Shown here: positions 12,157 through 24,789 of the stretch, piece by piece
Layout of the letters: the number at the start of each line of letters is the position of its first letter
Numbering within the stretch: the first letter of the stretch is position 1
Source: Paragonimus westermani
Taxonomy: Eukaryota > Platyhelminthes > Trematoda > Plagiorchiida > Troglotrematidae
Length of the DNA stretch: 64,000 bases
Assembly: GCA_008508345.1 (NCBI GenBank)
Contig: QNGE01003495.1
Location: 1 to 64,000 of the forward strand
Direction of reading: 5' to 3'
Notes under the pieces: model-generated
Told to the model about the DNA's origin: nothing
The model's database searches: none
Seen by the model: the letters and a program-made list of their open reading frames with translations, nothing else
Position numbers and translations under genes: made by a program

Positions 12157-13024
12157 TCACAGTTTATTTGTGGTGGATCTGGGCAAAATTCAAACACCTG
12201 CACAGAAAGACAGCAGAAGTTCAATAAACAGGTGCACATTCATCAAAGTTTTTCCGGCGTAACACAAACATAATAACACTATTCAATTCTCCTAATTTAG
12301 TCATTCGGCACAACTGCATTCATCGATTTGTCAAAGGCAACTTACCGCACAGACGTCGCGGCTGGATAGATTTCTTAGCGTTTCGAATGCGAAATCAAGC
12401 ATTTCTTGTGCAATTTCAGTGCACTGTAAAACAGAACATCTGTGTCAAATCAAACAGTTCTGTCTGGTTCGCCGAAAGTGAATGTATCCTAACAACCAGA
12501 AACTGTTAGAGACGCCTTTGTAAATTCGCCGCACATTTCTTTCAGTGATCATGTGTATGACATGATTAGCATTGCAGTCAATGCAGATCAATGAAAATAT
12601 AGTTTGCTCACACTGATGGAATACAGCCAAGGATAGGAGCATGATAATAAACGAGTAGACGTTAGCAAGTGCTCTAACTACATTTACACCGGTTTTCGTC
12701 ACGGGGATTTTAGGAGTATACGCACCAAAATTCCTAGACGGCTCACAGAGCATACACCAAGGTTGACAAAATCACAAACAGCTTACTTGGACAATTGCGA
12801 ATGCAACTGATAACAAATTATGAGGGAATACAGACGAACGGATTTGCTAAACAATAACGTGCCCACATTAAGACTATGAAAGCGAACAAAATAATCAGTA
12901 AACGTTTCATAACACTGAAGTGAATGAATGTTCAAGTTTGTTTGTGTGGATTACGGGGATAAACAAGAAGACATTCTCTGTAATTGTTTGGTCTATTGAT
13001 GATTCACGCTTGAAAACTCAATGG
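12157..13024. repeat. Inverted duplication, inner segment, left copy (pairs with 38241-39144)
   Basis: The reverse complement matches 38241-39144 almost base for base. The main difference is a 27-base block present only on the right, between CACTTCAG and TGTTATG. A 102-codon frame is shared without change (12445-12753 and 38539-38847). Past 12157 the match continues but at clearly lower identity. At 13024/13025 it stops abruptly where Gypsy-2 begins. The segment carries two saposin exons on the minus strand. Confidence 0.9.
12161..12423 (-). pseudogene. Orphan pair of saposin-B exons, minus-strand copy of gene 1 exons 5 and 6
   Basis: The minus strand contains a 78-base exon (12346-12423) and a 37-base exon (12161-12197) with intact splice sites: CAG before 12423, GTAAG after 12346, CAG before 12197, GTGAG after 12161. 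They encode the same 26 residues (starting CTEIAQEML) and 12 residues (VFEFCPDPPQIN) as exons 5 and 6 of saposin-like gene 1. Neither the exon with the first three cysteines nor any second-domain exon was found in the expected positions; Gypsy-2 and Gypsy-3 occupy them. It is most likely a broken partial gene copy, or an assembly or haplotype duplication. Confidence 0.8.
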
Positions 13025-13176
13025 TTGGTTCGATCCAGTTGAGCGATAGTTCATCCGGTTGTCCACGCTGTCTCCGATCCGCTCGCTGTGGGTTTTTGGA
13101 CGTACCTTGCCGCCTCGTCGATGTATTCCGCCTAGGGTTGGAGCACCCTAACCTCTGACTTGATAATCCATCACAT

Positions 13177-14450
13177 TCATCCCTCCTTCAAGGAACTTGA
13201 ACGAATGTACCAGGGTGTCAAGTGTGAAGCAACGATCCATCGCCCAAAAAGATCTTGGTTGATTTGTAAGTTCGTATTCCTGCGGTTCGTGATGGTAGAT
13301 GGTCCGCTGCACCACCTTTTAAACTTTCCTGCGGCGGGGCCGGATGTTTCTGGTCGGCCGTGGTCTTTTACTTTCACTTGGCCTCTGATCTTTAACGGGC
13401 ACCATTAATGTGTGTTGTGCCTCAAGTCACGAGTTCGTTTATTTCGACTTTGTCTTTATGCTGTCTACTCGAGCTCACAGTGTTTTAGGTGTCGTCGTTC
13501 TTGCGATATTACTTGTCTCTCTCTGTCTCTGGACACACAGACACCCAAGAGGATCCTTGGCTCCCTCCCGTAAGCCAGCTCAAGTGGTGAAATCTCAATT
13601 GTTGCTTGCTGCATCGTGCGTTTACCGAACAAAACATATGGTAGTCCCTCTTCCCAGTTGCTGTCTCTATTCCTCAGCCCTTCCTCCATTATACGATTGA
13701 ACCACTTCGTCAACCCGTTGGTTTGTGGATGTTACGGCGACGCTCTCAGGCGCTGAATCCCCCAATTCTTAAACATCTCCTGAAACTGCCGTCCCTTGAA
13801 GCATAAGCCCTGATCTGTGATAACTCTGTGGGGCACTCCAAAGCGAGCCAGGACATCATTCATAAAAGGGTGCGCAACCGTTCTGCTCCTTTGATCTGCC
13901 GTTGGAATGGCTTTCAACCATCGTGTAAAATGGTCAGTCATGACAACTACGTAGCGGTTTTTAGACTTTTCGGGAGTAGGCCAAAAATGTTCATACCCCA
14001 AGTGTGTGCGGCCTACTCTGTTACGATGGGTTGCATCGGCAGTATTGTTGTCATTGTCTCCCGGTCTTGTTGACAGTTGTGGCAAGCTCGGATGAAGTCA
14101 GTCACATCCTTCCACATCGTGGGCCAAAACACCCTTCGTCGCAGTAATCCGAACACGCGTTCGCACCCTATACGAACATCTGTGTGTGCCAGTCGAATCA
14201 CACACTCCTTCTGATCCACTGGAATAAATGGCAGTCTTCGAAGTAGCAGTCCCTTCTGCACCTCCACATCGACGACGAGTTGGCCGCCCTCCAGATGTAA
14301 CCGGCCCCAGATCTGCAACAGCTCATTCAATCCCGAAGTCGATTTCTTGGATTCGGTTCCTGCCAGTATATGTCCAACTATTTCGCGTACTTTAGGGTCT
14401 TGCTGTTGATTGACCAATATGTCTCTATCGGCAACCAACCAATATTGCAT
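13177..14450 (-). pseudogene. Integrase of Gypsy-2
   Basis: The zinc-binding domain (14013-14450) ends CERVFGLLRRRVFWPTMW followed by ACHNCQQD, a good C-x2-C. The core (13732-14085) shows MTDHFTRWLKA, the second acidic block VITDQGLCFKG, and an intact Y-HFWPTP lead-in. The region carrying the third acidic residue and C-terminal part of the core is at 13465-13713 (NWEEGLPYVLFG, ELAYGREPR). The C-terminal chromo/GPY-like module (13177-13377) shows WCSGPSTI. At least three frame breaks separate these parts. Confidence 0.83.
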
Positions 14451-14629
14451 TCACGGGTACGGCTCCAGTTGACAGCTCATTTACCTGTATTGACCGTGAC
14501 AGTGTACCAGGTACCTCATTGTTTGTGCCGTTGACATGTCCGATGGTAGAGTTGAACTCTTTCAGTCAAAGTGTCCAGCGCGCCAGTCGTCTGCGCGAAT
14601 TCTTTGACGTCTTCAGCTAGATCATGGGT

Positions 14630-15678
14630 TTATGTTCGATCTCGACATGAAAGGTGACCGCTATCAGATAGGTCCTCCGTTTCTCCAGCGGCCAGACGAT
14701 AGCCAGGCACTCTTTCGTCATGGTGAAATAAGTTCTCTCTGCTTCCGTTATTTTTGGTTGGCGTACTAGATTGTTCCCGACGGTTGCGAAAGAACCGCCC
14801 CGATTCCGATATCACTTGCATCAACTGTCACTGTTAATGGTTCATTCGGTTTTGGGATCGTCGGGCACCGTTGAATATTGGCAGCTTCCTGCTTGAGTTC
14901 GTTAAAGGCCAACTACATTTCCCCGGCGCATACAAATTTCCTATCCCTTGTCAGCGTTTGGAATAGGGATATGCCTTCTGTGGAAATCCCGCGTAAACTT
15001 CGATTTGTAATCGGCCATTCCGACGAAAAACCTCAGTGGCCGCTCTGTCGTTGTTGTTTGAAATTTCTTGATCGTTGTCAACTTCCCTGATAGTGTTTGG
15101 GTTTTCCACTTACCATCCGCATATCTCAAGCTTACGACTGAAATGCGACCTATTTGGCAATTCTTAATACCCAGTTCCAGGCCGGCTGCTTCAATACGTT
15201 GTAACAGTTCTCGTACTCTGTTTACCTGTTCTAACCCTATTAATGACTACAATGATGTCGCCACCGTATACGACCACTCCTTTCTGACCTTCCAGAATGC
15301 GAGGCAAGAGACGTTCTTAGGTAGCTGGACCGTAGCACAGGCCAAAGGGCAACCTCAGGAACTTGTACCGCTATCCGTTCACGTAAAGTTGGTCATCGTT
15401 GTGTCCTTCCGTGCCATTGGCGGTTGTCAGTAACCGGAAGGCAAGTCTCTGGGGGAGAGTACTTTAGCTTCGTGCAGGTGTGCAAAGATTTCCTCCATCT
15501 GGCGCATCGGAAACACCTCTTTGATCGTCACTCGGGTCAGTTCTCTGGAATCCACACAAAATAGATAGGTTCCCTCCGTATTCCTAGTCAACACTACCGG
15601 TGACGAAAATGGGCTGCTCGTCCCTTGAAACAATCCTACCACCAGCATCGTTAACTGCTTATCCAAATCTGGTATCAA
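14630..15678 (-). pseudogene. Reverse transcriptase and RNase H remnants of Gypsy-2
   Basis: The RT start (15427-15678) has the SPFSSPVVLTRNTEGTYLFC block, corresponding to the Gypsy SPW-S-PVVLVKKKDG-RFCVDYR signature, followed by RQMEEIFAHL. Later RT and RNase H blocks are scattered in several frames between 14630 and 15420. A clean catalytic YVDD box was not found in a continuous frame. Non-functional. Confidence 0.7.
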
Positions 15679-15689
15679 TTTAAATGATA

Positions 15690-16020
15690 ACCTAAGGTAA
15701 ACTGGTGTGTATACTTCAACCTACTGTAAGTCTGCCAAGTAATATCATTATATACAGAGTCGCAATATATCAAGAGCAATAGTGAGTGAATCAGCAAGAT
15801 AGCTGATGAAATGTTCTACGTACGTAGACGGATATATAAGAACCCCGACTAGAGAAAGAAATAATAGGGACGCAAAACAACATGAAATAAGAGAAGGAAA
15901 GGAAATAAAACAAAGAATGAAATAGCAAAAAATAGGCGGGAAAAAAACGTCCGTGCAGCAAAACACAAGAAGGAAGCAAGGAAAATGTACGATGAAAGAA
16001 GACATGAGGTGGCACAATAA
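15690..16020. other. A-rich (purine-rich) block inside Gypsy-2
   Basis: Between the protease (down to about 16020) and the RT start (15678) lies about 330 bases of strongly A-rich sequence on the + strand, unlike the flanking retroelement code. Its minus-strand translation is low-complexity, phenylalanine- and leucine-rich and has no retroelement motif. It may be a separate insertion or expanded simple sequence. No target-site duplication was identified. Confidence 0.5.
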
Positions 16021-16340
16021 TACGTACGGATTTCAAAGGTCTGCGTCCCCAGTGCCTTCAACGCCGTCCCTCCGACCGTCGCTACCTGCCAGTTGCCGCA
16101 GTTAACGGGCAATCCTCGCACCCTGCATGCAATCGACGCACCTGCCCCCTTATATACCATCGCACTTTCTTGTCCTCCCTCGATCAGAACTCTCACCCGT
16201 CGAACATCCCCACGGCAACCCGTGAGCACGGAAAAACAACAACCAAAACGTCTGTTGGGGCATTGGCGGGCAGACTGTCCCACCGCATTACAAACAATAC
16301 ATTGATTGCCCTGAGGTTGCTCACGTGCTCGTTGAACTTG
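16020..16340 (-). pseudogene. Gag zinc knuckle and protease remnant of Gypsy-2
   Basis: The minus strand encodes CIVCNAVGQSARQC, a CX2CX4HX4C knuckle with the histidine replaced by glutamine. It is followed by a protease-like segment with RVRVLIEGGQESAM and later GASIACRVRGLPV and FEIRTY. The expected D-T/S-G active site reads as a damaged variant (GGQESA). The order knuckle then protease then RT matches Gypsy. Confidence 0.65.
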
Positions 16341-16430
16341 TCGTCCTCTCGATTACGCGTTCTTCCTGGAACTCGTCAGCATGAAATTCACGATAATGTG
16401 ACTCGGTTTTTTATAGCAAACGATTAGGGG

Positions 16431-19400
16431 AGGTGGAGGATCAACCAGCGGGATATGATAGGTCACCAAATCCAGAGAGGTGTCAAGTTCATCGGTCACT
16501 CTTTCTTCACACAGAGAGCTGGCTTGAGGTAATTGATTGCAACTGTTTCCATTGTCCGTAAGAACCTTGAGTTGAAATGACCTAAGAGGATCCTGAATAC
16601 ACAAGCTGGATCGATAGCGTGACCAGTGATCAGGACGTGTCCAGTGACTGATGAGACTGATTGTTTACGTGTCCCAAACGAACTTTTGCAACCGTGTCAA
16701 CTAACTTTATTTTGTTAATATTGCTTCGACCGGGCATTACCGAAGATGTCCGAGCAACGAGCATAGAAGGCGATTGTCTAATGTATCACGCATCCTCTTT
16801 ACTTGCATGTAAACAACGTTATTCAGACCGTATAGGGGTTAGAATGCGACAACATGTATTCGAGTTCATTCCACAGTTGTCGCTTTCTAGGTGTGTCCCT
16901 AGGGCAGAGTATGTTTATTGAGGTTTCTCTCATTATTCGGCACCACACTTTTTGATCAAATGTCTTAACCTGTTCACCAGAGCAGTGGATATTGCCGTCG
17001 TACCAGTTGAATTTTTTACTGCGGAAAATAAACTGAACCAGATATTGTGACAGCAAGTTGCCATCAAGAGTGGAAGCAGGTGTTTTAATAGTTCAGCTAC
17101 TCTTCTCAGTCACGAAAGTAAACTTATTAGGATATCTATAACACGATAATAGTAACAATGACGAAGACGCTGAGCATTAGGCTTTACACAAAAGGCAGGC
17201 AAACCGCTTGAGTTAACCATTTGTGAACATATGGGGCCTCATGGTGTCCGCAAGTTAGAATCGTTTCCGAAAGCTTACACAAATATGAGTTCCCAATTCG
17301 CATAAGCACGCTGAGCGTGTTGGCTGCGTCAACACCGTGACGCGTTACTGTGATGGGTGGGTATCTGTTAACGTGTTTCATTGCCTTGATCTGCCATGTC
17401 ATCTTGCAATTCAACAGCTTGCACAAAGGTTTAGTCTTTCTTTGTCATAGGCACCAATCTGTTTTGTTGATGTGACCGTCATGACGGCATCAAACAGTCT
17501 GACAGATTACATGAGAGAACATTTTGATAGGGCGCGATCGTGATCGAGCTGAGTAAATCTTTTAAGTGAACGTAATAAATGCAAGTGACATGTGGACTAT
17601 GAAAAAACGAAAACAAACCGTCTTTTGTGAATTACGTCAATTGCTACAGAACTAACCCTGAGAGACGAGTGCAAACCCACTGGCTTCTTGGGAACCAAAC
17701 AGATGTCAGATTCAACTAACCTCCTCGTCCTATGAATACCGTCAAAAATTTGGGAGTATTTACCTAACATTCGCTTCTATGTTCTCAAAGCAGTCAGAGG
17801 TGTACCACTACTAGACTCTGTGAAACTGCGTTTATACTAGGTTAGTAAAGATGCAGAGGTTGACTTCCTTACGTGGTCTTACCTTCACGACTGAGAAGCT
17901 CAAACGAAATATTACCGCCCCACCATATTCAACTTTGTTCCTGATTGATGAACAGGGTTAGAGGAAATCAGTGTTGCAAACTCATCGAAATATCAGCCAA
18001 ACATCCTAAATTAAGTTCATCAGTTCGAACCGATAAATTATTGAATATAATAAGCGTTTAAAGAAGGAATGTACTCACGCATCATATGTACCGTCAAGGG
18101 CTTTATGGCGGGATCGTATGAACCTCAGGCGAATTGTTAGACAATCTCCGCTCAATCTGAATTCAATTCGGAGAGGAAATACGTGGTTACTGCACACGTG
18201 AGGTTACGGACACTGTCTACTGTCGAGATCATACTGCCTAATTTACCAATGTGGGGAACAGTATAACGTTTTATCTAGCATGAGTTGGAAGGCAGCTAAA
18301 GAAATTTAGATCAATGGTTCTCATCCATATCTCTCATACTGCTGTGATAAGTATGATGGAGTGAAATGAATGTTGGCATTTTTAATCTACTGGACACATG
18401 TTCAGACGGTCTTTCGACAAGACATTCCCAGTGATCTTATTTTACTAGGGAAAAATCATTCGCTACACTCATCTATTCACACGTTTAAACATGAACATAT
18501 TTTTATATCTAAACAAGAAAGAACGTTATATTTCAATCCATAGGGACGATACAGATCAAGTGAAAGAATGTCGATATATTCACAATGACTTACGATTAAT
18601 GTTGTCCATGTGCATCGCGAAGAAATGGCCAAAACCTCTGGCAGATTGTTCAGTAAACTTCACCAACATTTACTGAACTGAAGCACGTATAGCCTATGTA
18701 GATTATCGCAACGATTTTGGAGCGGCACATCAAAATTCTCATGTACGCACCGTACGATTATCTCCAATTGTGCCGTCCGTTCCGATTTCCCTGAATTCAC
18801 ATTATTCTGATCGCAACTTTGCCCTAATAAATGACCTGCCTTTAAACATACCGGCTTTTACCTACCTGTCTTCTCAATTCTATCAACAAATGAAAAAATA
18901 AGCCGGACGTTTAAAGTCAGAAAACATTTGCTTCATTCTTACACTGACTACTGCCAAAGGATCTGAAGCTCAACAACACTGGGGGGAAGTGGGTAGAGCG
19001 AGGCTGATGTACTAGGGCGTCGCACCAAATCTTCCTACCACCGTGCTTCGGTTCTTTTGTCATGCAGTCGCCCAGAAAATTACTTCGTGAAACCGCTTCT
19101 TTGAATATGCGGCCAAGCCACACTGCGGACCGGAGATCATTTGAGGCGAAATGGCAATATTAACCTGTCCCAAATGAAAATCCTGTTTCCTTCTACCTTT
19201 ATGATCGTTGGGTTTCTTGTGATTGTCACATGAATCGTTGAAAGACTGAGCCTGATCTTAATTTTACTGTTCCCTAAACAAGGCCCATCTTTCAAGGCAC
19301 ACGCAATTCGATCAACTTAAAGGAGTGAGCACTGAAAATTTAACCACAACGTTTGCCTATATATCAACTGCATACATCTATGTACACTCAGAACAAGGTT

Positions 19401-22400
19401 AGTTAGTGCGCTGTACAACAGTTTGTCACTACTATGCCTTGTTCTATCACAGCCAAAAGGTATCAATCTTAGGCATACGGCAAAACAACACAAGCGACTA
19501 GTACAATTGAACATCACATCGATGGTTGTGTCCGATGAAACTGATCCCACATTAGTCAGTGAGTCATATACCCACGAAATTAAGATGAGCTGAACTATTG
19601 AAACATCTTTGTCTCTATTGCTGTGTCTACGCCTAAAGTAGAAACTCGTGAGGAACATGAAAGTGAGTCACTCTACCGAAGTGGAATTAATTTGCGACAT
19701 TCGAAAGTAGTCACCGTGGTGACTGGAGGAGGTCTCCTCCAAAAACCTAGTTTCTTAGGAGTTTGTTCTTCTCTTGTCGAAGTGATGACTGCATGATGAA
19801 CGCCATTATTGCTACTGTACAATGGTGGCACTGTATTAATGGAGTGCATGAACGTATGAGTTTTATTGGATAGGATCAGAAACGGATTGTCGACTGTAGC
19901 AAAAGATCCGTACTTATAAACTGTGCACCAGGTGCTAGAGAGCAACCTAAAAATAACACTGATGTGTCTTCCCAAACCGCCTACTCGATTACTTACAGTT
20001 CGCACTTCACCTGTGAAACATAATAGTATGGCATTCTTGCAGCCGCACTGAAAGTGAGCTCGCGATTACGGCATGTGAACATCAGCGTCATGTGTGATCA
20101 CTCCGCTATCCACGCTGAAGTGAAACAGCATTTTGATACTTTATAATTTCTGCGGTAGAACACATCAGAACCTACTGAAAACAAGATATCACGGTGCACG
20201 ACATTTATTATTAATCCAGTGCCTGGTTCCGCCAAAACATAGCGTGTGAAAAGGTTTGCTGAAGAGGTATATGCACGCAGATTGCCAGTTGGAATGCATT
20301 CTTGGACTGAACCCAATCTTAAGTACTCACATATTGTCCCAAATAAATGAAATTTGTAATGTGACTGTCGCGAATGATCACATGGGAAGTGTTAAATCAG
20401 CAGGAGATTCGGAAACTGAGTTCTAATAGCATAGACTTACGCACGGTCTAGGCTGGATATATATATCTGTGTTTTCGTCTCAACGGGTCATTGGAACTAT
20501 TAGTCGTAGATCATGAACGATAGCAGCGGTGCCAAAAGTTCTTGACTCCAACAAGCTATTCATTTCTGTTCGAATGACGGGGATGGATCACTTTGTTTAT
20601 AGCAGCAGGTTGTCCAAAGCCCAGCAATGTGACGCGTCAGTGCTTCTGTGCGGTTTCTAATCCTGTACTACAGTATGTGTCAAACTCTGATTCCGTGGAC
20701 ACAAAACTATGGCAGACAACTGATAAGCAGTCAAATTTTGAGTACGACTGGAATGTGTATGGGGAGCTAATGATAGTGGACTCTGTAGAACGCTGTCAGT
20801 GATAGAGTGTGAACCATAATATACCATTGAGAGCGACACGTGTGAGCAACGGTTTTAAGAGTAACCGCCGAGCAAGTAGACTGGAGAATTATGTACTTCA
20901 TTTCACGAAACAATACATATACAAATTTAACTAGTCAAGTTGATTAAAAGCTTTGAAAACCTTAGCTAGCTTGTGCTCACCAAATTTTGGTCATTCTCCA
21001 CAAGCAGCCAGCAGATTACTAATGCATACCGTTGAATTCATTGGTTGTCTTGCACTCTTTCAATTCGGATCAGGCACAGCAACTCTGAAATCTAGGAAAT
21101 GGACGGTAAAATGATACCCATGTCTTTCAGGTGGTTTTTCAGCGTACTTAATTCATTGTCCGTGCTTGGAACCACCTATGGTTGTACGGGCACATCCGAT
21201 GTGTTACTCATTCAGATCTTGATGCGTCAGATATCTGTGTCGCGTCTAGCAAAAACTATTTTGAAACATATGCATGTGTGGATGGTGTTTAACAAAAGTT
21301 CCATACTGAAAGAGAAAACTTCCTACAGTCTTCCTGCTTCTGATGGTCTGGTACAAACTGTGCATAGTTCATAGCATCGAATTTTACATCTCATTTACTC
21401 CGAGGGATGACATCTTGTATTGGCAAAGTGTACGAAGCTTATACCTGAGCTGCGGAATTTTGCCGAAAATGCGTTGTTACTGAATACATGTCAGCCTGTG
21501 ACTCATCAAAGTTTAGGTGAAAGACGTTTTTCGGATGGACCGATAATCTAAGTATGTGTAAACAATCACAACAAACCAGATGGAAGCAGCCGCTGACAGT
21601 ATAGTAGCTTGAAGTCCACTGTAGCACAATGTGAAACGTTCGACGAAATTTTAACAAACGTTCCGCAGACGCATTTCAGTGTATAATACTCGACAACTGG
21701 CTTCAAAGTTCGCGAAGTGTTGTCGGTCCGTTACTGACTGATGTTTTCCCGGACGCAACTAACGATAAGGGGATGCCACTTTCAAGTCTACCTGAAATTG
21801 ACAAACCTAGGATCTTTATACTGGCTCCAAATGCCACAAATTATTCATCCGAGTTTAAATCTTTGCTTGCTCCGGCCGTCTTCACAATAACCACACAACC
21901 CTTCCCGTCTGAATTATGGGAAGAAGGAAACGTTGATTTTCAGTAGCCGTAAAAAATGGGGGAAGACAGCCGTTTTGCATTGATTGCAATCGGAATGTAC
22001 ACTCTCTTAATTAGAAGCTTTGCAGTGTGAACGGTTCGGACGACAGGAGGTGGCACTGGAATGGCTTCCAGACGAGTAGAGCGTATTTTGGTTTGAAGGC
22101 CAGTGACAGACTATCGGTAATGGTTCGGGTTTATTGTGGACAGCAAGCAAGTGGACTGGCTATTCAGAATGATAAGCCGTTGGATGTTATGGCGGCACGT
22201 TTGACAGATCTGTGTTACAGTCTATTGATGAGGGACGCAGTCTGATGTCAAAACAGTGTCGCAACAAACACGTTCCACAGTGAACCAGAACACACTGTTT
22301 ACGTCCAAACGGATGATATACATTTGATTAGCTTCTTCCGGTGAACCGGGTGTCGAATTGTTCTTGTGGTTCTGTCACAGCCACCTTCATGAATTTTTCA

Positions 22401-23830
22401 TCAATTTTCAAAAAATCGCTGTATGCTGAATAATTCTTCCCTAGTACAACACGAGGAACCCCGTTGATTACAAACGAACAGTGAATTCAATTTGAGGTGC
22501 AGTAATAAGGCTACCCGTAAACCACTGAGTGATCCTACAGTTTCGTACTAAAATGCATGAAATAATCCAGTTAACAAACAGCCCTCTTGCATATACTATG
22601 CGATCTGTTGGAAACCAACTCGATTCACCACCTAACCAAACGCCAATACAAGGGACCACTCCATCATCGCTTCAGTATACAGTATCACCATCGGACAGAC
22701 AATTTCACTGTTTAGCATCCGTTGTTTGTCCAGTCCTTTGTACAATGATTGCCCAAGCAGTTTACAGATAGTGACATTGCATGTGCTATTGAAGTGAGCT
22801 ATTGATAGATCGTGAGTTGTTTACTACTGATGTGACGCTGTAAATCTTTGTTCCGGTATCATTAACAACATCTCCTTACTGCGACCAATCTCGGGTTTTC
22901 CTGTTTACTATGCAGAAAGTTCGAATTCGATCACGAATTCCATGGACTACAGATGTCTATGAAATGAATACTAAGACAACTGTCGCGAATGATCACATGG
23001 AGAGTTTGACAGAAAACCTGATAATCTATCCGCTGATTCGATTGCTATATGAAGTTTGTGTACAATTTATGTGCTAACTGTGACTGTTGCGAAAGTTAGT
23101 TTACAGCATCACTATCGTTCCGTATGAGAATCCTCACTGCAAGTAGGCGCCCTTCATGAAAATTCGTCGGTGTAGTGGGGATGTTATTGACCGGTTTGCT
23201 CTGTACCACTTCACATGCACCTGTCATTGAATTGGTGTAACCGGTATAATTCTAGCATTTGGAGACAAGTGACAGATGTCACTAATGGTTGAAAATTCCC
23301 TGAGTACCTATCAAAAACACAATGTGACCGACAGGGTCGTCTTTATTTGTTCGTTTATGTGGAACAGGACTGCCACGGCGAAACGAACGAGACAAGTGAC
23401 GAGTTCGAATTAAGTCAATCATGTCTCAGATACAAATAGAGACAGCGTTTTGATGCAGTTGCGCCATAATTATGACGTGACTTGAACCATGGCAGTATAA
23501 TTGTTTATGGTGTGTGAGGCGGGCCATAGCAATCTAAAGGCTTGAACAGACCGTTTCTGGGTGCACAAAGGTGGATTATTCGGTCGAATTCCGATCGCGC
23601 CAGCCATAACTTGCCAGAACTTGGTATCTTAAATGCTCTTGCTGAGTACCGACACAAACATGCGAAATGTATCAAACAGCTTCAACCATTCTATATTTCT
23701 TCCCTGTGATATTTTCAGAGAGCGGTAAGTTCCTCGGAATGTATAAACGGTGACAAAATGTGAGTGACAGTCAACTGGGAAAGAATGACGGAATAAATAA
23801 ACATGTAAGCTCGGGCTATTAATCGACAAC
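16431..23830. other. Long stretch with no supported gene
   Basis: No exon series, retroelement domain or RNA gene could be supported over 7.4 kb. Open frames here are short and lack recognisable domains. A minus-strand frame at 17184-17426 (PPITVTRHGVDAANTL) resembles, weakly, the frame shared by the inner inverted repeats (PKIPVTKTGVNVVRAL), so an old copy of that intron sequence may lie here. A 20-base block (CTGTCGCGAATGATCACATG) occurs near 20365 and again near 22980. Confidence 0.45.
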
Positions 23831-23839
23831 TCACGTGAG

Positions 23840-24105
23840 AGTTGTTTGTGCCCTTTGGTTCACTCTCAACGGAGTCCCTCTATATACAAAAAAACAAAAG
23901 ATCAATATCGTTCCCTTTTCGTGTTCCCATTCCGAGTCGCCACTTCCCGGATCAGCCATTCCACCGCGCTCCGAAGGTCTTTCAGTCCAGTCGATTCGCT
24001 TGAAACCTCAGATTTCTCCACTCTCGAACGATGGCTGCCACGGGATCTTTATTCTTTATCTCGGTCACGGCACCAAATTTTATTAGTTGATAGCGGGAGG
24101 GCCCA
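23840..24105 (-). mobile_element. Gypsy-3-like gag fragment with internal deletion
   Basis: The sequence follows 9985-10040 and then 10515-10570 of the Gypsy-3 fragment, in the same orientation, skipping about 470 bases of gag. Shared landmarks are the CAGCCATTCCACC block, CACGGGATCTTT and the primer-binding-like GGTCACGGCACC. It is a deleted remnant of the same family. Confidence 0.55.
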
Positions 24106-24589
24106 AGCATTGTTGATTCTGAACACCAGTGTGGTTGGGGAAACGATAAGGCCTATATTTCAGCATCATCTGGGAACGAGAAAGACGAGTGATAATCATT
24201 ACCTAACCAGAGAGACATGCAAGAGTGTCTACAACACGCCTGAGTATAACTTTGAAAAACTGAAATGCTTATAGAAAGTGTAGTACCGTTCGTTTCGTAT
24301 AAACGATTCTGCCACTAACACGGATAACGTTAACCACGTAAACGGCTGAATAAGATGTTGTTCAGGAAAAAATTCAATCTGCTCTGTGCAAAGCACTGAA
24401 GAACGTTGTTGAGTAATGGTATATTTCGTTTTTTCCATATTAACTGAACACCCTCCAGAATGTATCGCAGCCGTTACGTTCCCACAGACGTCACCCATGC
24501 TAAGCTCGGTCGATCAGTAGCTTCAATTTATTCAAAAGCCAGAACGTGCCATATAAGCTTGTTTTCGGTGCCATCTTCAGGCCAAAAAC

Positions 24590-24786
24590 AACACAATAAA
24601 TGTGAAACTAGTTGCGGGATGTAGGCATGTGGGTGTTGGGTCACGTAGATGGGGCATTAGAGACTTAGCACAAGGATTGAAGGACGGAGTGGCGCATGGC
24701 CGTGTCAACTGTGAGGGTCACTCGCCAGTGTACCTAATTAACCCTTGTAGCACAATATTTTCGGGGAACTGGCGAATTCCCCGACA
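24590..24786 (-). repeat. LTR fragment of the Gypsy A2 family
   Basis: About 200 bases match 7440-7827, including GGGATGTAGGCATGTGG, GAGGGTCACTCGCCA and CACAATATTTTCGGG. It stops at the identical terminal CCCGACA, so it preserves one true LTR end. It is directly followed by a Penelope-like fragment. Confidence 0.72.
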
Positions 24787-24789
24787 GAC

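Larger units (their letters stand above)
13025..16430 (-). mobile_element. Gypsy-2 element, gag end to integrase, broken
   Basis: This is a minus-strand Ty3/Gypsy element of a different lineage from A1 and A2. From high to low coordinate it shows a zinc knuckle, protease, a foreign A-rich block, RT, RNase H, integrase zinc finger, integrase core and integrase C-terminus. No LTR boundary was identified at either end. It abuts the inverted-repeat segment at 13024/13025 exactly. Multiple stops and frameshifts make it inactive. Confidence 0.82.

Noticed and set aside
16920..17060. Minus-strand ILCPRDTPRK segment as a saposin linker exon of an inverted gene copy
   Set aside because: There is no acceptor at the right distance and no accompanying cysteine exons nearby.
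20593..20802. Frame ending ERCQ, like the end of a saposin middle exon
   Set aside because: No splice donor follows and the upstream cysteine and hydrophobic pattern are absent.
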